A stretch of 64,000 nucleotides of DNA from the NCBI GenBank assembly GCA_947254645.1, contig CAMYDW010000005.1:27237-91236 (forward strand). Reading direction: 5' to 3'. The notes beneath the pieces are model-generated. The model worked only from the letters and a program-made list of their open reading frames with translations. It had not been told where the DNA came from and did not search any database. The DNA is from an uncultured Peptococcaceae bacterium. GTDB lineage: Bacteria > Bacillota > Peptococcia > Peptococcales > Peptococcaceae. Shown one piece after another: positions 8,395-16,457 of this stretch (position 1 is the first letter of the stretch; each line of letters begins with the position of its first letter). A program made the translations under genes and the position numbers.

Positions 8395-8862
8395 TTACAG
8401 TTCATGCACACAAAAAAAAGAACGTGTACAATCACTTGTACACGTTCTTTTATATTTTTCAATTTCAATATGTAACTCAGCTCGATCCAAGGTTGGCTTC
8501 AACAATCGATATAAGAGCACCACTAGAATCGTCGATAATATCGCATTAATAAATGTTGTGACAGAAGTCATTTTTGCCAAAATTTCTGCAGCTTCTTGCG
8601 GCATTTCTAAAAGATAGCGCTTGTAGAAATATCCCACTAAAGGATCCATCAAATCAGCAAGTCCCATTCCAACTGCACCAGCCACATCCCCCGGTAAGCT
8701 GCCTAACAGTAGCGCTGCTAACACACACATAGCATTCCCTAGATGAATAGAGGTTGCACCACCAGGTGTTGTGATTTTAATCTGCAAAAAAGTAAACACA
8801 ACAAAACATAATGCTGCCATTAAAGCCGTCTGTGTCAATTTCATTAATTGATTTTTGTCCAT
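8395..8862 (-). pseudogene. ECF transporter S component, internally shortened and reading into its terminator
   Basis: A hydrophobic protein whose N-terminal half (LTQTALMAALCFVVFTFLQI ... GAVGMGLADLMDP) and C-terminal half (YFYKRYLLEMP ... ILSTILVVLLYRLLKPTL) match ECF-type S components, membrane vitamin-binding subunits of about 170-200 aa. The part expected between ADLMDP and YFYKRYLL, roughly 50-60 residues and one or two membrane segments, is absent. The last ~20 residues (KYKRTCTSDCTRSFF...) are encoded by a Rho-independent terminator hairpin at 8417-8451, so the natural stop also seems lost; a TAA is present in another frame just before the stem. AAGGGGAGGGG precedes the start. I call it a decayed gene with moderate certainty; a functional short form cannot be excluded. 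The original substrate is unknown. Confidence 0.6.
8417..8451 (-). terminator. Terminator inside the 3' end of the ECF S-component frame
   Basis: AAAGAACGTGTACA and TGTACACGTTCTTT form a 14-bp stem followed on the minus strand by eight Ts. It lies upstream of the current stop codon of the S-component frame. Confidence 0.85.
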
Positions 8863-8982
8863 AGACGCCCCTCCCCTTTTTTATTCTCCTTCTATTGTAC
8901 TCAAGATAAAAACAAATAAGAAGATGTATATTTCAATATTTTCTACGATGAGAGAAGCCTTTAAAATTTTTCTACAACAAAT

Positions 8983-9010
8983 AAAGGCCATGCCATAGCA
9001 TGACCTTTAT
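8983..9010 (-). terminator. Terminator after the fba-glpX-small protein run
   Basis: AAAGGTCATGC pairs with GCATGGCCTTT on the minus strand just after the stop of the small CxxC protein; a short T-rich run follows. Confidence 0.65.
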
Positions 9011-9012
9011 GA

Positions 9013-9189
9013 TTATTGTTTTCGAGCAATCGTATAATCATCGCCCATTCGATAATAGGGACAATCACAAAATGTATCTGACATAAATTTCTGCAACTCA
9101 TCCTCATCCAGAGCCATATCACAAACGTAATATTCGAGTTCGTCATCATAGTCATAATACATACAATATTCGCACTTGCTTACAGACAT
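9013..9189 (-). CDS. Small acidic Cys-rich protein, DUF6472-like
   Basis: A 58-aa frame, MSVSKCEYCMYYDYDDELEY..., with CEYC at the start, CDMALDEDELQKFM in the middle, CDCPYYRMGDDYTIARKQ at the end. I recognise this layout from the DUF6472 family of short Bacillota proteins, which also end in YRxGDxYxxxRKQ. The four or five Cys could bind a metal. It lies 28 nt downstream of glpX and before a terminator, so it is probably the last gene of the fba-glpX transcript. The ribosome-binding site is weak, suggesting translation linked to glpX. Function unknown. Confidence 0.75.
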   Translation of the reverse strand: MSVSKCEYCMYYDYDDELEYYVCDMALDEDELQKFMSDTFCDCPYYRMGDDYTIARKQ

Positions 9190-9217
9190 TTTAAAAGCAT
9201 CTCATTTCTTTATTGAA

Positions 9218-10171
9218 TTATGCTTTTACTTCAGATGGTTTTTTATACATTGCTTCGATAAAGCGAATGGTTTTCGTTTTATTTCTCAAAACAATGGTAT
9301 GGGTTTTAATGTGTTCGCCAGTTTGTACAATCCCGCGAAGCACATCGCCATCGGTCACACCTGTCGCAATAAACATGACATCATCTACGCTTACCAATTC
9401 ATTCAAGGTAAATACATGATTCATATCGGTATGGCCCATGGTTTCAGCACGACGAATTTGTTCATCGTTTTCAGGAACCAAGCGTGCTTGCATATCACCA
9501 CCAAGACATTTAACAGCGGCTGCTGCCAAAACCCCTTCTGGTGCGCCACCAATCCCTAAAATCATATCAATAGCACCTGTTTCCATCGCTACAGTTAAAG
9601 CAGGTGCCACGTCCCCATCGGTAATCAATTTTACACGAGCGCCCAACGCTTTGCAGGCTTGTTTGATATGCTCGTGACGTTCACGGTCAAGAAGACAAAC
9701 CGTCATTTCAGACAAATCCTTGCCAATGGCTTTTGCCACATTTTTCAAGTTTTCTTCAACGGTTTTATCAATGTCAATGGCACCCTTGGCTTTTGGTCCA
9801 ACAATAATTTTATCCATATACATATCTGGTGCATGAAGTAGGCCACCTGCTTCTGCAATTGCCATAACAGCAATCGCACCATGTTGGTTCTTTGCAGTTA
9901 GGTTGGTGCCTTCAAGTGGGTCAACAGCAATATCTACTTCATTGCCCCCTAAACCAACTTTTTCACCAATATAGAGCATTGGTGCTTCATCCATTTCACC
10001 TTCACCAATCACAACAGTGCCTGAAATGTGAATGGTATCAAACATTTTACGCATAGCTTCTACTGCAGCACCATCTGCAGAATTTTTTTCCATACGTCCA
10101 ATCCATTTTTCACAGTTAATAGCTGCTGCTTCTGTGACACGAGCAAATTCAATAACTAAATCTCTTTCCAT
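9218..10171 (-). CDS. glpX: Class II fructose-1,6-bisphosphatase
   Basis: Gluconeogenic phosphatase, 317 aa, GlpX family. Visible motifs are GEGEMDEAPMLYIGE, DIAVDPLEGTNL (metal-binding Asp and Glu), and GIGGAPEGVLAAAA. The frame extends to 10228, but GAGGA lies just before the ATG at 10171 and MERDLVIEFARVTE is the family start. It follows fba by 10 nt, so aldolase and bisphosphatase are made together, consistent with hexose synthesis from C3 or C4 acids in an organism that may not rely on sugars. Confidence 0.95.
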   Translation of the reverse strand: MERDLVIEFARVTEAAAINCEKWIGRMEKNSADGAAVEAMRKMFDTIHISGTVVIGEGEMDEAPMLYIGEKVGLGGNEVDIAVDPLEGTNLTAKNQHGAIAVMAIAEAGGLLHAPDMYMDKIIVGPKAKGAIDIDKTVEENLKNVAKAIGKDLSEMTVCLLDRERHEHIKQACKALGARVKLITDGDVAPALTVAMETGAIDMILGIGGAPEGVLAAAAVKCLGGDMQARLVPENDEQIRRAETMGHTDMNHVFTLNELVSVDDVMFIATGVTDGDVLRGIVQTGEHIKTHTIVLRNKTKTIRFIEAMYKKPSEVKA

Positions 10172-10181
10172 GATAATATCC

Positions 10182-11036
10182 TCACGCCTTTCCGTTGCTG
10201 CCGAAAATACGGATTTTTTCTGCAACACGTGCTGCCATTTGTTCTCTTGCTCGGCCTAAAATCTTACGTGGATCAATTTCATTTGGTGTTTCTGCCAACA
10301 CTTCTCTCACACCATCTGTGAACGCTTCACGCAAATTGGTATCAATGTTAATTTTACGCACGCCACGACGAACAGCTTCTTGCAATGCTTCATCAGGCAC
10401 ACCAGAAGAACCATGTAATACAATTGGAATTTGAACGCGTTCTTTAATGGTTGTCAAACGGTCAAAGTCTAATTGTGGAATCCCTTTATATTGACCATGT
10501 GCAGTACCAATAGCCACAGCTAAAGAGCGGATACCAGTTTGTTGCACAAAGTAAGCTGCTTCATCAGGATCGGTAAAGGATGCTTCACGTTCAGAAACAG
10601 TGACATCATCTTCAGTACCACCGATTTTACCCAATTCTGCTTCAACTGAAATACCTAATGGATTAGCAACAGAAAGAATACGATTGGTCATTTCAATATT
10701 TTCTTCCAATGGATGTTTGGACCAGTCAATCATAACAGAGGTAAATCCGTTACCAATGCATTTAATAACTTGTTCAAAACTTGTACCATGGTCTAAGTGC
10801 AAAGCGACAGGTACTGTTGCTGCTTCCGCAGCAGTTTTAACAAGGCTTACAATATAATTTAAGCCTGCATATTTCAAAGCCCCTTGGCTTGCTTGGATGA
10901 TTACTGGAGAGTGCTCTGCCTCTGCAGCCATCATAATTGCTTGAACAATTTCCATGTTGTTACAGTTAAAGGCACCAACAGCATATCCTCCTTGTTCAGC
11001 AGCATTCAGAAGTGTATCAACGTTTACTAATGGCAT
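10182..11036 (-). CDS. fba: Class II fructose-bisphosphate aldolase
   Basis: Zinc-dependent aldolase joining dihydroxyacetone phosphate and glyceraldehyde-3-phosphate; 284 aa. It starts PLVNVDTLLNAAEQGGYAVG. The zinc ligands are in LHLDHG, VEAELGKIGG and IVLHGSSG, and the phosphate loop is KINIDTNLR. AGGAGG is well placed before the ATG at 11036, so the longer frame to 11081 is rejected. It is followed by glpX, and argS lies 22 nt upstream. Confidence 0.95.
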   Translation of the reverse strand: MPLVNVDTLLNAAEQGGYAVGAFNCNNMEIVQAIMMAAEAEHSPVIIQASQGALKYAGLNYIVSLVKTAAEAATVPVALHLDHGTSFEQVIKCIGNGFTSVMIDWSKHPLEENIEMTNRILSVANPLGISVEAELGKIGGTEDDVTVSEREASFTDPDEAAYFVQQTGIRSLAVAIGTAHGQYKGIPQLDFDRLTTIKERVQIPIVLHGSSGVPDEALQEAVRRGVRKINIDTNLREAFTDGVREVLAETPNEIDPRKILGRAREQMAARVAEKIRIFGSNGKA

Positions 11037-11058
11037 ATTTATATCCTCCTTTAAAAGT

Positions 11059-12732
11059 TTACATACGTTCTGGGGCATCAAGGCCCAATAAATTTAAGAC
11101 GTTACGCAAAGTGATACGTGTGCAATCTACCAAGACAAGTCTTGCATCACGCACTGCTGTATCGTCTGTAAGCACCTTACAACTATTATAGAAACTATGA
11201 AATGCAGTTGCAAGATTTTTAGCATAATAGGCCAAATGATAAGGCGCCAATTCTCTAGCAGCATCAGCCACTTCTTGTGGCCATTCAGCCAATTGGCGAA
11301 TAAGTTGACGTTCATTGTCATCGATGAGAACGCTCAAGTCAACATCGCTGGCTTTTGGTGTTGGCACACCTGCAACCGAAAGAATACTACAAATGCGCGC
11401 ATGTGCATATTGCACATAATAGACAGGGTTATCACTGGATTGGGCTTTTGCCAAATCCAAATCAAAATCCATTGCACTATCTGGATTGCGCATCACAAAG
11501 AAGAAGCGAGCAGCTTCTTTTCCAACTTCTTCAATCAATTCCTCTAGGGTAACATATTGGCCGCTACGCTTACTCATCTTCACCAATTCGCCACCACGAT
11601 AGAGACGAACCAATTGCATCAAAATAACGGTAATATCCTCACCAGGATAACCAAGGGCAGTCATCGCCCCTTTTAAGCGTGCAACGTGACCATGATGATC
11701 AGCGCCCCAAATATTAATGAGTTTTTTATACCCACGTTCAAATTTATTGCGATGATAGGCAATATCAGCAGCAAAATAAGTTGGGGTTCCATTGGAACGA
11801 ATGAGCACTTCGTCTTTTTCTTCGCCCCAAGCAGTACATTTTAACCATTGAGCGTCATCTTTTTCATAGACAAAGCCACGTTCTCGTAGTATATCTACCA
11901 CTTCTTTGACATCGCCTGCACGGTGTAAGCTTTGTTCACTAAACCATTGATCATAGGTGACCCCAAAGCTTTCCAAACCACGGCGGATGCCTGCGACCTT
12001 TTCTTCTAGTGCAAAAGCCTTCATTGCTTCACGACGATCTGCTTCAGACATTTCTACAAAGCTTTCACCTTTTTCATCAATCAGGCGTTGAGCTGTCGTG
12101 ATAATATCTTTCCCGTGGTAGCCATCTTCAGGAATCGTATAATCATCTCTACCAAGAAGTTCAAAATAGCGTGCTTCTACTGATTTACCAAGATTTTCTA
12201 CTTGATTGCCTGCATCATTAATATAATATTCTTTATCACATGCATAGCCAGCTTTATTTAAAACAGCAGCCAATACATCGCCGAGCGCCCCACCACGGGC
12301 ATTTCCCATGTGAAGTAGTCCAGTTGGATTGGCACTAACAAATTCTACTTGTACGCGTTCACCTTGGCCGTCATTGCTTTGTCCATAATCCGTATCTTCT
12401 TCTTGAATAGCCGCTAAAATTGGATTTAACCAACCATCAACCAAGTAGAAGTTGATAAAGCCAGGACCTGCAATATCAATGCGTTCAATAAGAGACGGAC
12501 AATCAATACCAGCCACAATTTGCTCTGCAATCATACGTGGATTTTGACGAGCCACTCGTGTGAGTTGCATGGCTAAGTTGGTGGAAAAATCCCCATTGCC
12601 TTCATTCTTAGGGGTTTCAATAACAAATTCAGGCAATTCTAATGCTGGTAAGCGTTCTTCATCCATCGCTTTTTGGCAAGCAGCAATAATATTTTCTCTT
12701 AAAGATAATGTTGTTTGTTCAATAATATTCAT
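11059..12732 (-). CDS. argS: Arginyl-tRNA synthetase
   Basis: Class I synthetase, 557 aa. The N-terminal additional domain (residues 1-~110) is followed by the HIGH-like motif NPTGLLHMGNARGGALGD, and the KMSKRSGQYVTLEELI region serves as the KMSKS loop. The DALR anticodon-binding domain is at the C-terminus (YAHARICSIL ... LLGLDAPERM). GGAGGA precedes the ATG. The short leader leaves no room for a T-box. It leads into fba-glpX. Confidence 0.97.
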   Translation of the reverse strand: MNIIEQTTLSLRENIIAACQKAMDEERLPALELPEFVIETPKNEGNGDFSTNLAMQLTRVARQNPRMIAEQIVAGIDCPSLIERIDIAGPGFINFYLVDGWLNPILAAIQEEDTDYGQSNDGQGERVQVEFVSANPTGLLHMGNARGGALGDVLAAVLNKAGYACDKEYYINDAGNQVENLGKSVEARYFELLGRDDYTIPEDGYHGKDIITTAQRLIDEKGESFVEMSEADRREAMKAFALEEKVAGIRRGLESFGVTYDQWFSEQSLHRAGDVKEVVDILRERGFVYEKDDAQWLKCTAWGEEKDEVLIRSNGTPTYFAADIAYHRNKFERGYKKLINIWGADHHGHVARLKGAMTALGYPGEDITVILMQLVRLYRGGELVKMSKRSGQYVTLEELIEEVGKEAARFFFVMRNPDSAMDFDLDLAKAQSSDNPVYYVQYAHARICSILSVAGVPTPKASDVDLSVLIDDNERQLIRQLAEWPQEVADAARELAPYHLAYYAKNLATAFHSFYNSCKVLTDDTAVRDARLVLVDCTRITLRNVLNLLGLDAPERM

Positions 12733-12807
12733 AGGATTCCTCCCAAATTAACAGATGTTTTTATCATAGCATAAAAATAGAAACTTGTACTTTCTTTTAT
12801 AAAGTTC

Positions 12808-14334
12808 TTATAAGAAATATACCGATGGTTGCTGTCCTTGACTGTTTCGTTGTGCAATATATTCTTCAGCCAAGGCCAAATCACCAGCATACGGTTCTGC
12901 CCCATTTGGTCCTTTTTGCGCCACTTCCCCGCCTTTTCCGAGCAAAAGCACAACAGCGTCCTTTGGTGCAGATAAAATGGCGTCCTTAATGCCATTTTCT
13001 CTATCTGTCAAGGACACAAAAGGCACTGAACAGGTAAACGCAGCAGAAATTTCAGCATTAATCGCTTCAATTTCTTCTTTTGCAGGATCATCAGGCACTA
13101 GATAGATACGTGTCGCTTCTTTACTTGCTACACGTCCCAAATCTGGACGTCGACTTTGTGCCTTGCTTCCAGCTGAACCAAAAACACAATAAATTGGCAT
13201 ATTAGGAAATTCGTGATGCACTGTTTCAAAAACTTTTCTGAAACTTATATCATTGTGGGCGTAGTCCACAATAACGGTGACACCATCAGCGCTGTGGCGA
13301 TAAACCATATGTCCCGCCAATTGTACTTCCGCCAGCGTCTCTCTAATGGTATCTTCATCAACCCCTAAAGTAAGGGCCACACTTGAGGCCGCCAATGCAT
13401 TTTCAACATTAAACAACCCCTTCATCGCTGTACAAATATTAAAAGCTTTATCTTCATATTGAAGTTCAAAAGCCGTCCCTTTTCCTTCATCACTGATATG
13501 AACAGCTCGATAATCGGCTTCATTATCAATGGCAAAAGTAGTGACTGCTCCAACCTTCTGCGCACTCTCTAAAATAACATCATAATGCTCGCTATTGGGA
13601 TTAATATAGGCATGCTTACAGACATCAAACAACATACGTTTACTTGAAAAATAGTCTTCAAAATCTGGATGTTCGATATCACTAATATGATCGGGGGCAA
13701 TATTTAAAAACACACCATGATCAAATTGAATTTGCCCTACACGATGATACTTTAGCGCCTGACTAGACACTTCAACAATCATTCGGTGCAATCCACTTTC
13801 CACAGCATTGTCTAGATGACGATATAAGTCAATATTTTCTGGTGTTGTCAATACGGCCGCTTGGTCCACTTTGCCATCTACCACCCGTGCAGAAGAAGTC
13901 AGTCCTGTCATCGGCGCAGCATTTTTTCGCGCATCAGCGTCTAAGATGGCTTTCAATAAGGTTACTGTGGTGGACTTCCCTTTTGTCCCTGTGACACCAA
14001 TCATGGTAAGCTTTTTCCAAGGAGATTCAAAGAATACATCTGCCACAACAGCCAATGCCTTGCGTATATCCTTTACGATGAGGGAAGTTAATTCCTCCCC
14101 TTCATCAAAAGGTCGCATCGCAAGATAAGCAATAGCACCAGCCTCTTTAGCCTTTGCGATATATTCTGGCTCAAAATGAGCCCCTTTACATAAAAATAAG
14201 GTGTTGGCGCTGACCTTTCTGGAATCATACTGAATATCCTCAATGATGGCATTGGCATCGCCTTGCCAATAAATCAGTAAGTCCTCCTCGCGCAAACGTA
14301 TAATAAACTCAGAAAGAGGAATTTGATGTCTCAT
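12808..14334 (-). CDS. MurE-like UDP-MurNAc-tripeptide ligase with non-DAP specificity loop
   Basis: Mur ligase of 508 aa. It has the N-terminal UDP-binding domain (YDSRKVSANTLFLCKGAHF), Walker-type GVTGTKGKSTTVTLL, the central TTPENIDLYRHL and EVSSQALKYHR region, and the C-terminal VDYAHNDISF. Bacterial MurE enzymes adding meso-DAP carry DNPR in the amino-acid loop; here the loop reads VPDDPAKEE, closer to the DNPA/DDPN loops of L-lysine-adding enzymes. The gene lies between prmA (1 nt upstream) and argS, not with other mur genes. It may be the main MurE with lysine-type specificity or a second paralogue. Confidence 0.8.
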   Translation of the reverse strand: MRHQIPLSEFIIRLREEDLLIYWQGDANAIIEDIQYDSRKVSANTLFLCKGAHFEPEYIAKAKEAGAIAYLAMRPFDEGEELTSLIVKDIRKALAVVADVFFESPWKKLTMIGVTGTKGKSTTVTLLKAILDADARKNAAPMTGLTSSARVVDGKVDQAAVLTTPENIDLYRHLDNAVESGLHRMIVEVSSQALKYHRVGQIQFDHGVFLNIAPDHISDIEHPDFEDYFSSKRMLFDVCKHAYINPNSEHYDVILESAQKVGAVTTFAIDNEADYRAVHISDEGKGTAFELQYEDKAFNICTAMKGLFNVENALAASSVALTLGVDEDTIRETLAEVQLAGHMVYRHSADGVTVIVDYAHNDISFRKVFETVHHEFPNMPIYCVFGSAGSKAQSRRPDLGRVASKEATRIYLVPDDPAKEEIEAINAEISAAFTCSVPFVSLTDRENGIKDAILSAPKDAVVLLLGKGGEVAQKGPNGAEPYAGDLALAEEYIAQRNSQGQQPSVYFL

Positions 14335-14335
14335 T

Positions 14336-15262
14336 TTATACCCCTTCCTTCACATGAACTTCTGCCAAAATAGCGCACCAAGGACCATCTTCTCGCACTT
14401 CCTTGATATGAAAGCCTGCATCTGTCAATGCTTTTTGAACTTCCTCTGCACGTTCAATAAGCACACCTGAACAGAGAAATTGTCCTTTTTCCTGAAGGTG
14501 GCTTTCTAGCTGTGGGACCAACATTAAAATGACATCAGCCACGATGTTGGCAATAATTAAATCTGCCTTGCCTGTACATTGCTTGAGCAAGTCACTTTTA
14601 TAGCTCATAATCGTTGCATTGTTTTTAGCTGCATTCATGGCCGCGGCACGCACAGCTATGTCATCATAATCCATTGCATCTACCCGATCAGCACCGAGCG
14701 CCTGAGCAGCAATCGCTAAAATACCACTGCCTGTCCCCACATCAAACACTGTCATATTTGGCACAATCAGTTCTTCCAACCAAGCCATACAAAGAGAGGT
14801 GGTTTCATGCTCCCCTGTCCCAAAAGCCATTCCTGGTTCAATGCGAATCACTATATCCTCTGGAATATCAGGTTCTAACCATTCGGGCACCACTTGAATA
14901 CGTGTGCCATAATGCAAAATATGATAATGCTCTTTCCATGATTCTGCCCAATCTTCATCTACAATATCTTGTGTTTCCCATACCACCGTCTCATCAATGG
15001 CATGAACAGCCTCTTGTAGCTTTTGATAGCGTCCATGAAAGTCTGCATTTTTTTCAAAATAGCCACTCACCTTTGGCACATCTGCCGATAAAATACCCTC
15101 AGAAAATTCATGCGCATCCCAATCATTCCCTCTAGTATGTGCAAGAATCGATTCTGGATCATAGACCATTGTCCCATTTGGAAAATGAATATTAAAAATA
15201 TCAGTAATAGCATCTAAATGTTGACGATTAACAACTTTACAAGACACTTCTTTCCAGTCCAA
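14336..15262 (-). CDS. prmA: Ribosomal protein L11 methyltransferase
   Basis: SAM-dependent enzyme trimethylating ribosomal protein L11; 308 aa. The substrate-binding N-terminal domain is followed by RIEPGMAFGTGEHETT, the SAM motif VFDVGTGSGILAIAA and NIVADVI (the NPPY-like motif). I place the start at TTG 15262 (DWKEVSCKV...), 6 nt after AAAGGTG; the alternative GTG at 15271 is part of that ribosome-binding site. It is coupled to the MurE-like gene. Confidence 0.93.
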   Translation of the reverse strand: MDWKEVSCKVVNRQHLDAITDIFNIHFPNGTMVYDPESILAHTRGNDWDAHEFSEGILSADVPKVSGYFEKNADFHGRYQKLQEAVHAIDETVVWETQDIVDEDWAESWKEHYHILHYGTRIQVVPEWLEPDIPEDIVIRIEPGMAFGTGEHETTSLCMAWLEELIVPNMTVFDVGTGSGILAIAAQALGADRVDAMDYDDIAVRAAAMNAAKNNATIMSYKSDLLKQCTGKADLIIANIVADVILMLVPQLESHLQEKGQFLCSGVLIERAEEVQKALTDAGFHIKEVREDGPWCAILAEVHVKEGV

Positions 15263-15361
15263 AAAAATCACCTTTTTTTCGCATAATCTCGAATCATTAT
15301 ATCATAAAGCCTGTTTTATGTCGCATCATATCAGGGAAATACTATGAATGTTTCCTTTTGC

Positions 15362-15841
15362 TTAGGATTCATTGATTAATTTTCCACTCATGTGGTCAAT
15401 GTGCAATGCTAAAAGTTGCACATGTTGAATCGCTTTATCAATTTCTTGATCCACTTCCTCTGCCGATGGATAATATTTAATCCCTAAACGACGAACCATT
15501 TCTTTGGTCTTATTAATATCATTTACCAGTTCAACCTGCCCAAAGACAATCACACTCTTAATATTGAGCGCCCATTCTCCTTCTTTAACAAAACCTTTAT
15601 CATACACACAAAAGGATACGTTGTTATTATGAGTTAGTGCCTCTATTTTATGCCCTGATTTTGCAGTATGAAAATAAAGTATTTTATCTTCCTTATCATA
15701 AACATAGTTCATTGGAAAAGCATAAGGATAGCCTTCTTCACCATATACTGCCATGACACCTCGCGGTTCTTGAGTCAAGATGCTTTCGCATTCTTCTATA
15801 CTGATTGCTTGGTGAAACCTTCTCATTCTTCTAAAATCCAT
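15362..15841 (-). CDS. Pyridoxamine-5'-phosphate-oxidase-like flavoprotein (NimA-like)
   Basis: A 159-aa split-barrel flavin-binding protein. GVMAVYGEEGYPYAFPMNYVY, LYFHTAKSGHKIEAL and NNNVSFCVYDKG are typical of the PNPOx-like family that includes NimA-type nitroimidazole reductases and putative heme or F420-independent flavin proteins. The start at 15841 has GGAGGAT 5 nt upstream. It seems monocistronic. The substrate is not deducible; assignment to drug resistance would be over-reading. Confidence 0.8.
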   Translation of the reverse strand: MDFRRMRRFHQAISIEECESILTQEPRGVMAVYGEEGYPYAFPMNYVYDKEDKILYFHTAKSGHKIEALTHNNNVSFCVYDKGFVKEGEWALNIKSVIVFGQVELVNDINKTKEMVRRLGIKYYPSAEEVDQEIDKAIQHVQLLALHIDHMSGKLINES

Positions 15842-15906
15842 TTTCGATCCTCCATCCATGCAATAAATGTCTTTCTTCTCTGACGATTCACCATCGTCCT
15901 ACCAAT

Positions 15907-15938
15907 AAAAAAGCGTCGAGAAAATTTCTCAACGCTTA
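15907..15938 (-). terminator. Terminator after the small membrane protein gene
   Basis: AAGCGTTGAGAAA / TTTCTCGACGCTT stem followed by Ts on the minus strand, next to the stop at 15944. Confidence 0.8.
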
Positions 15939-15943
15939 TCCCT

Positions 15944-16318
15944 TCATCTGTAAAAACCACCTGCTGCCAAAAATCCAGCAGTCAATCCTGTCCAAGCCAA
16001 AGATTGATTGAGAAGCAGCATGGCCAAATCATAAGTAGATGGCACATAAGGATCAATATAACGGCCAACCCATGGAATCGCTAGCACACACACAATCCAT
16101 AAAAGAAGTACATATCGTTTTACGTGAAAACCACTTGCTACTCCTAAAATACCCGCCCCTAAAATAAGCCCAATTAAAAATTGATACACCTGTAATTCAA
16201 TCATACCGACAACGGTACCATCACTGGCCAATGAATTGGTATCGATACCGATAGTAGATAAAAACATTTTTACAATCACTGCCAAGAGCAGCATGAAAAA
16301 TAATCTTAAGCCTCTCAC
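15944..16318 (-). CDS. Small integral membrane protein of unknown function
   Basis: A 124-aa protein with about four predicted membrane segments: LFFMLLLAVIVKMFLSTIG, VYQFLIGLILGAGILGVA, YVLLLWIVCVLAIPWVG and LLNQSLAWTGLTAGFLAAGG. I chose the GTG at 16318 because AGGAGG lies 6 nt before it inside the longer frame to 16342. No family is recognised. It stands alone between terminators. Confidence 0.65.
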   Translation of the reverse strand: MRGLRLFFMLLLAVIVKMFLSTIGIDTNSLASDGTVVGMIELQVYQFLIGLILGAGILGVASGFHVKRYVLLLWIVCVLAIPWVGRYIDPYVPSTYDLAMLLLNQSLAWTGLTAGFLAAGGFYR

Positions 16319-16417
16319 ACTAGCCCTCCTTTTCTTTATCAATAATCGTTATTACTATATCATACTTCTACTACGAAAAAAATATCAGGCAAGCATTCTC
16401 TTTATATTTATTAAGAC

Positions 16418-16452
16418 AAAAAAAATCAACGTCTTAAGACGTTGATTTTTTA
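16418..16452 (-). terminator. Terminator after the PBP gene
   Basis: AAAATCAACGTC TTAA GACGTTGATTTT perfect stem with T-run on the minus strand, right after the PBP stop codon. Confidence 0.88.
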
Positions 16453-16457
16453 CTCTC

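Noticed and set aside
12733..12807. T-box leader before argS
   Set aside because: Only 75 nt separate the genes and no T-box sequence or specifier stem is visible.
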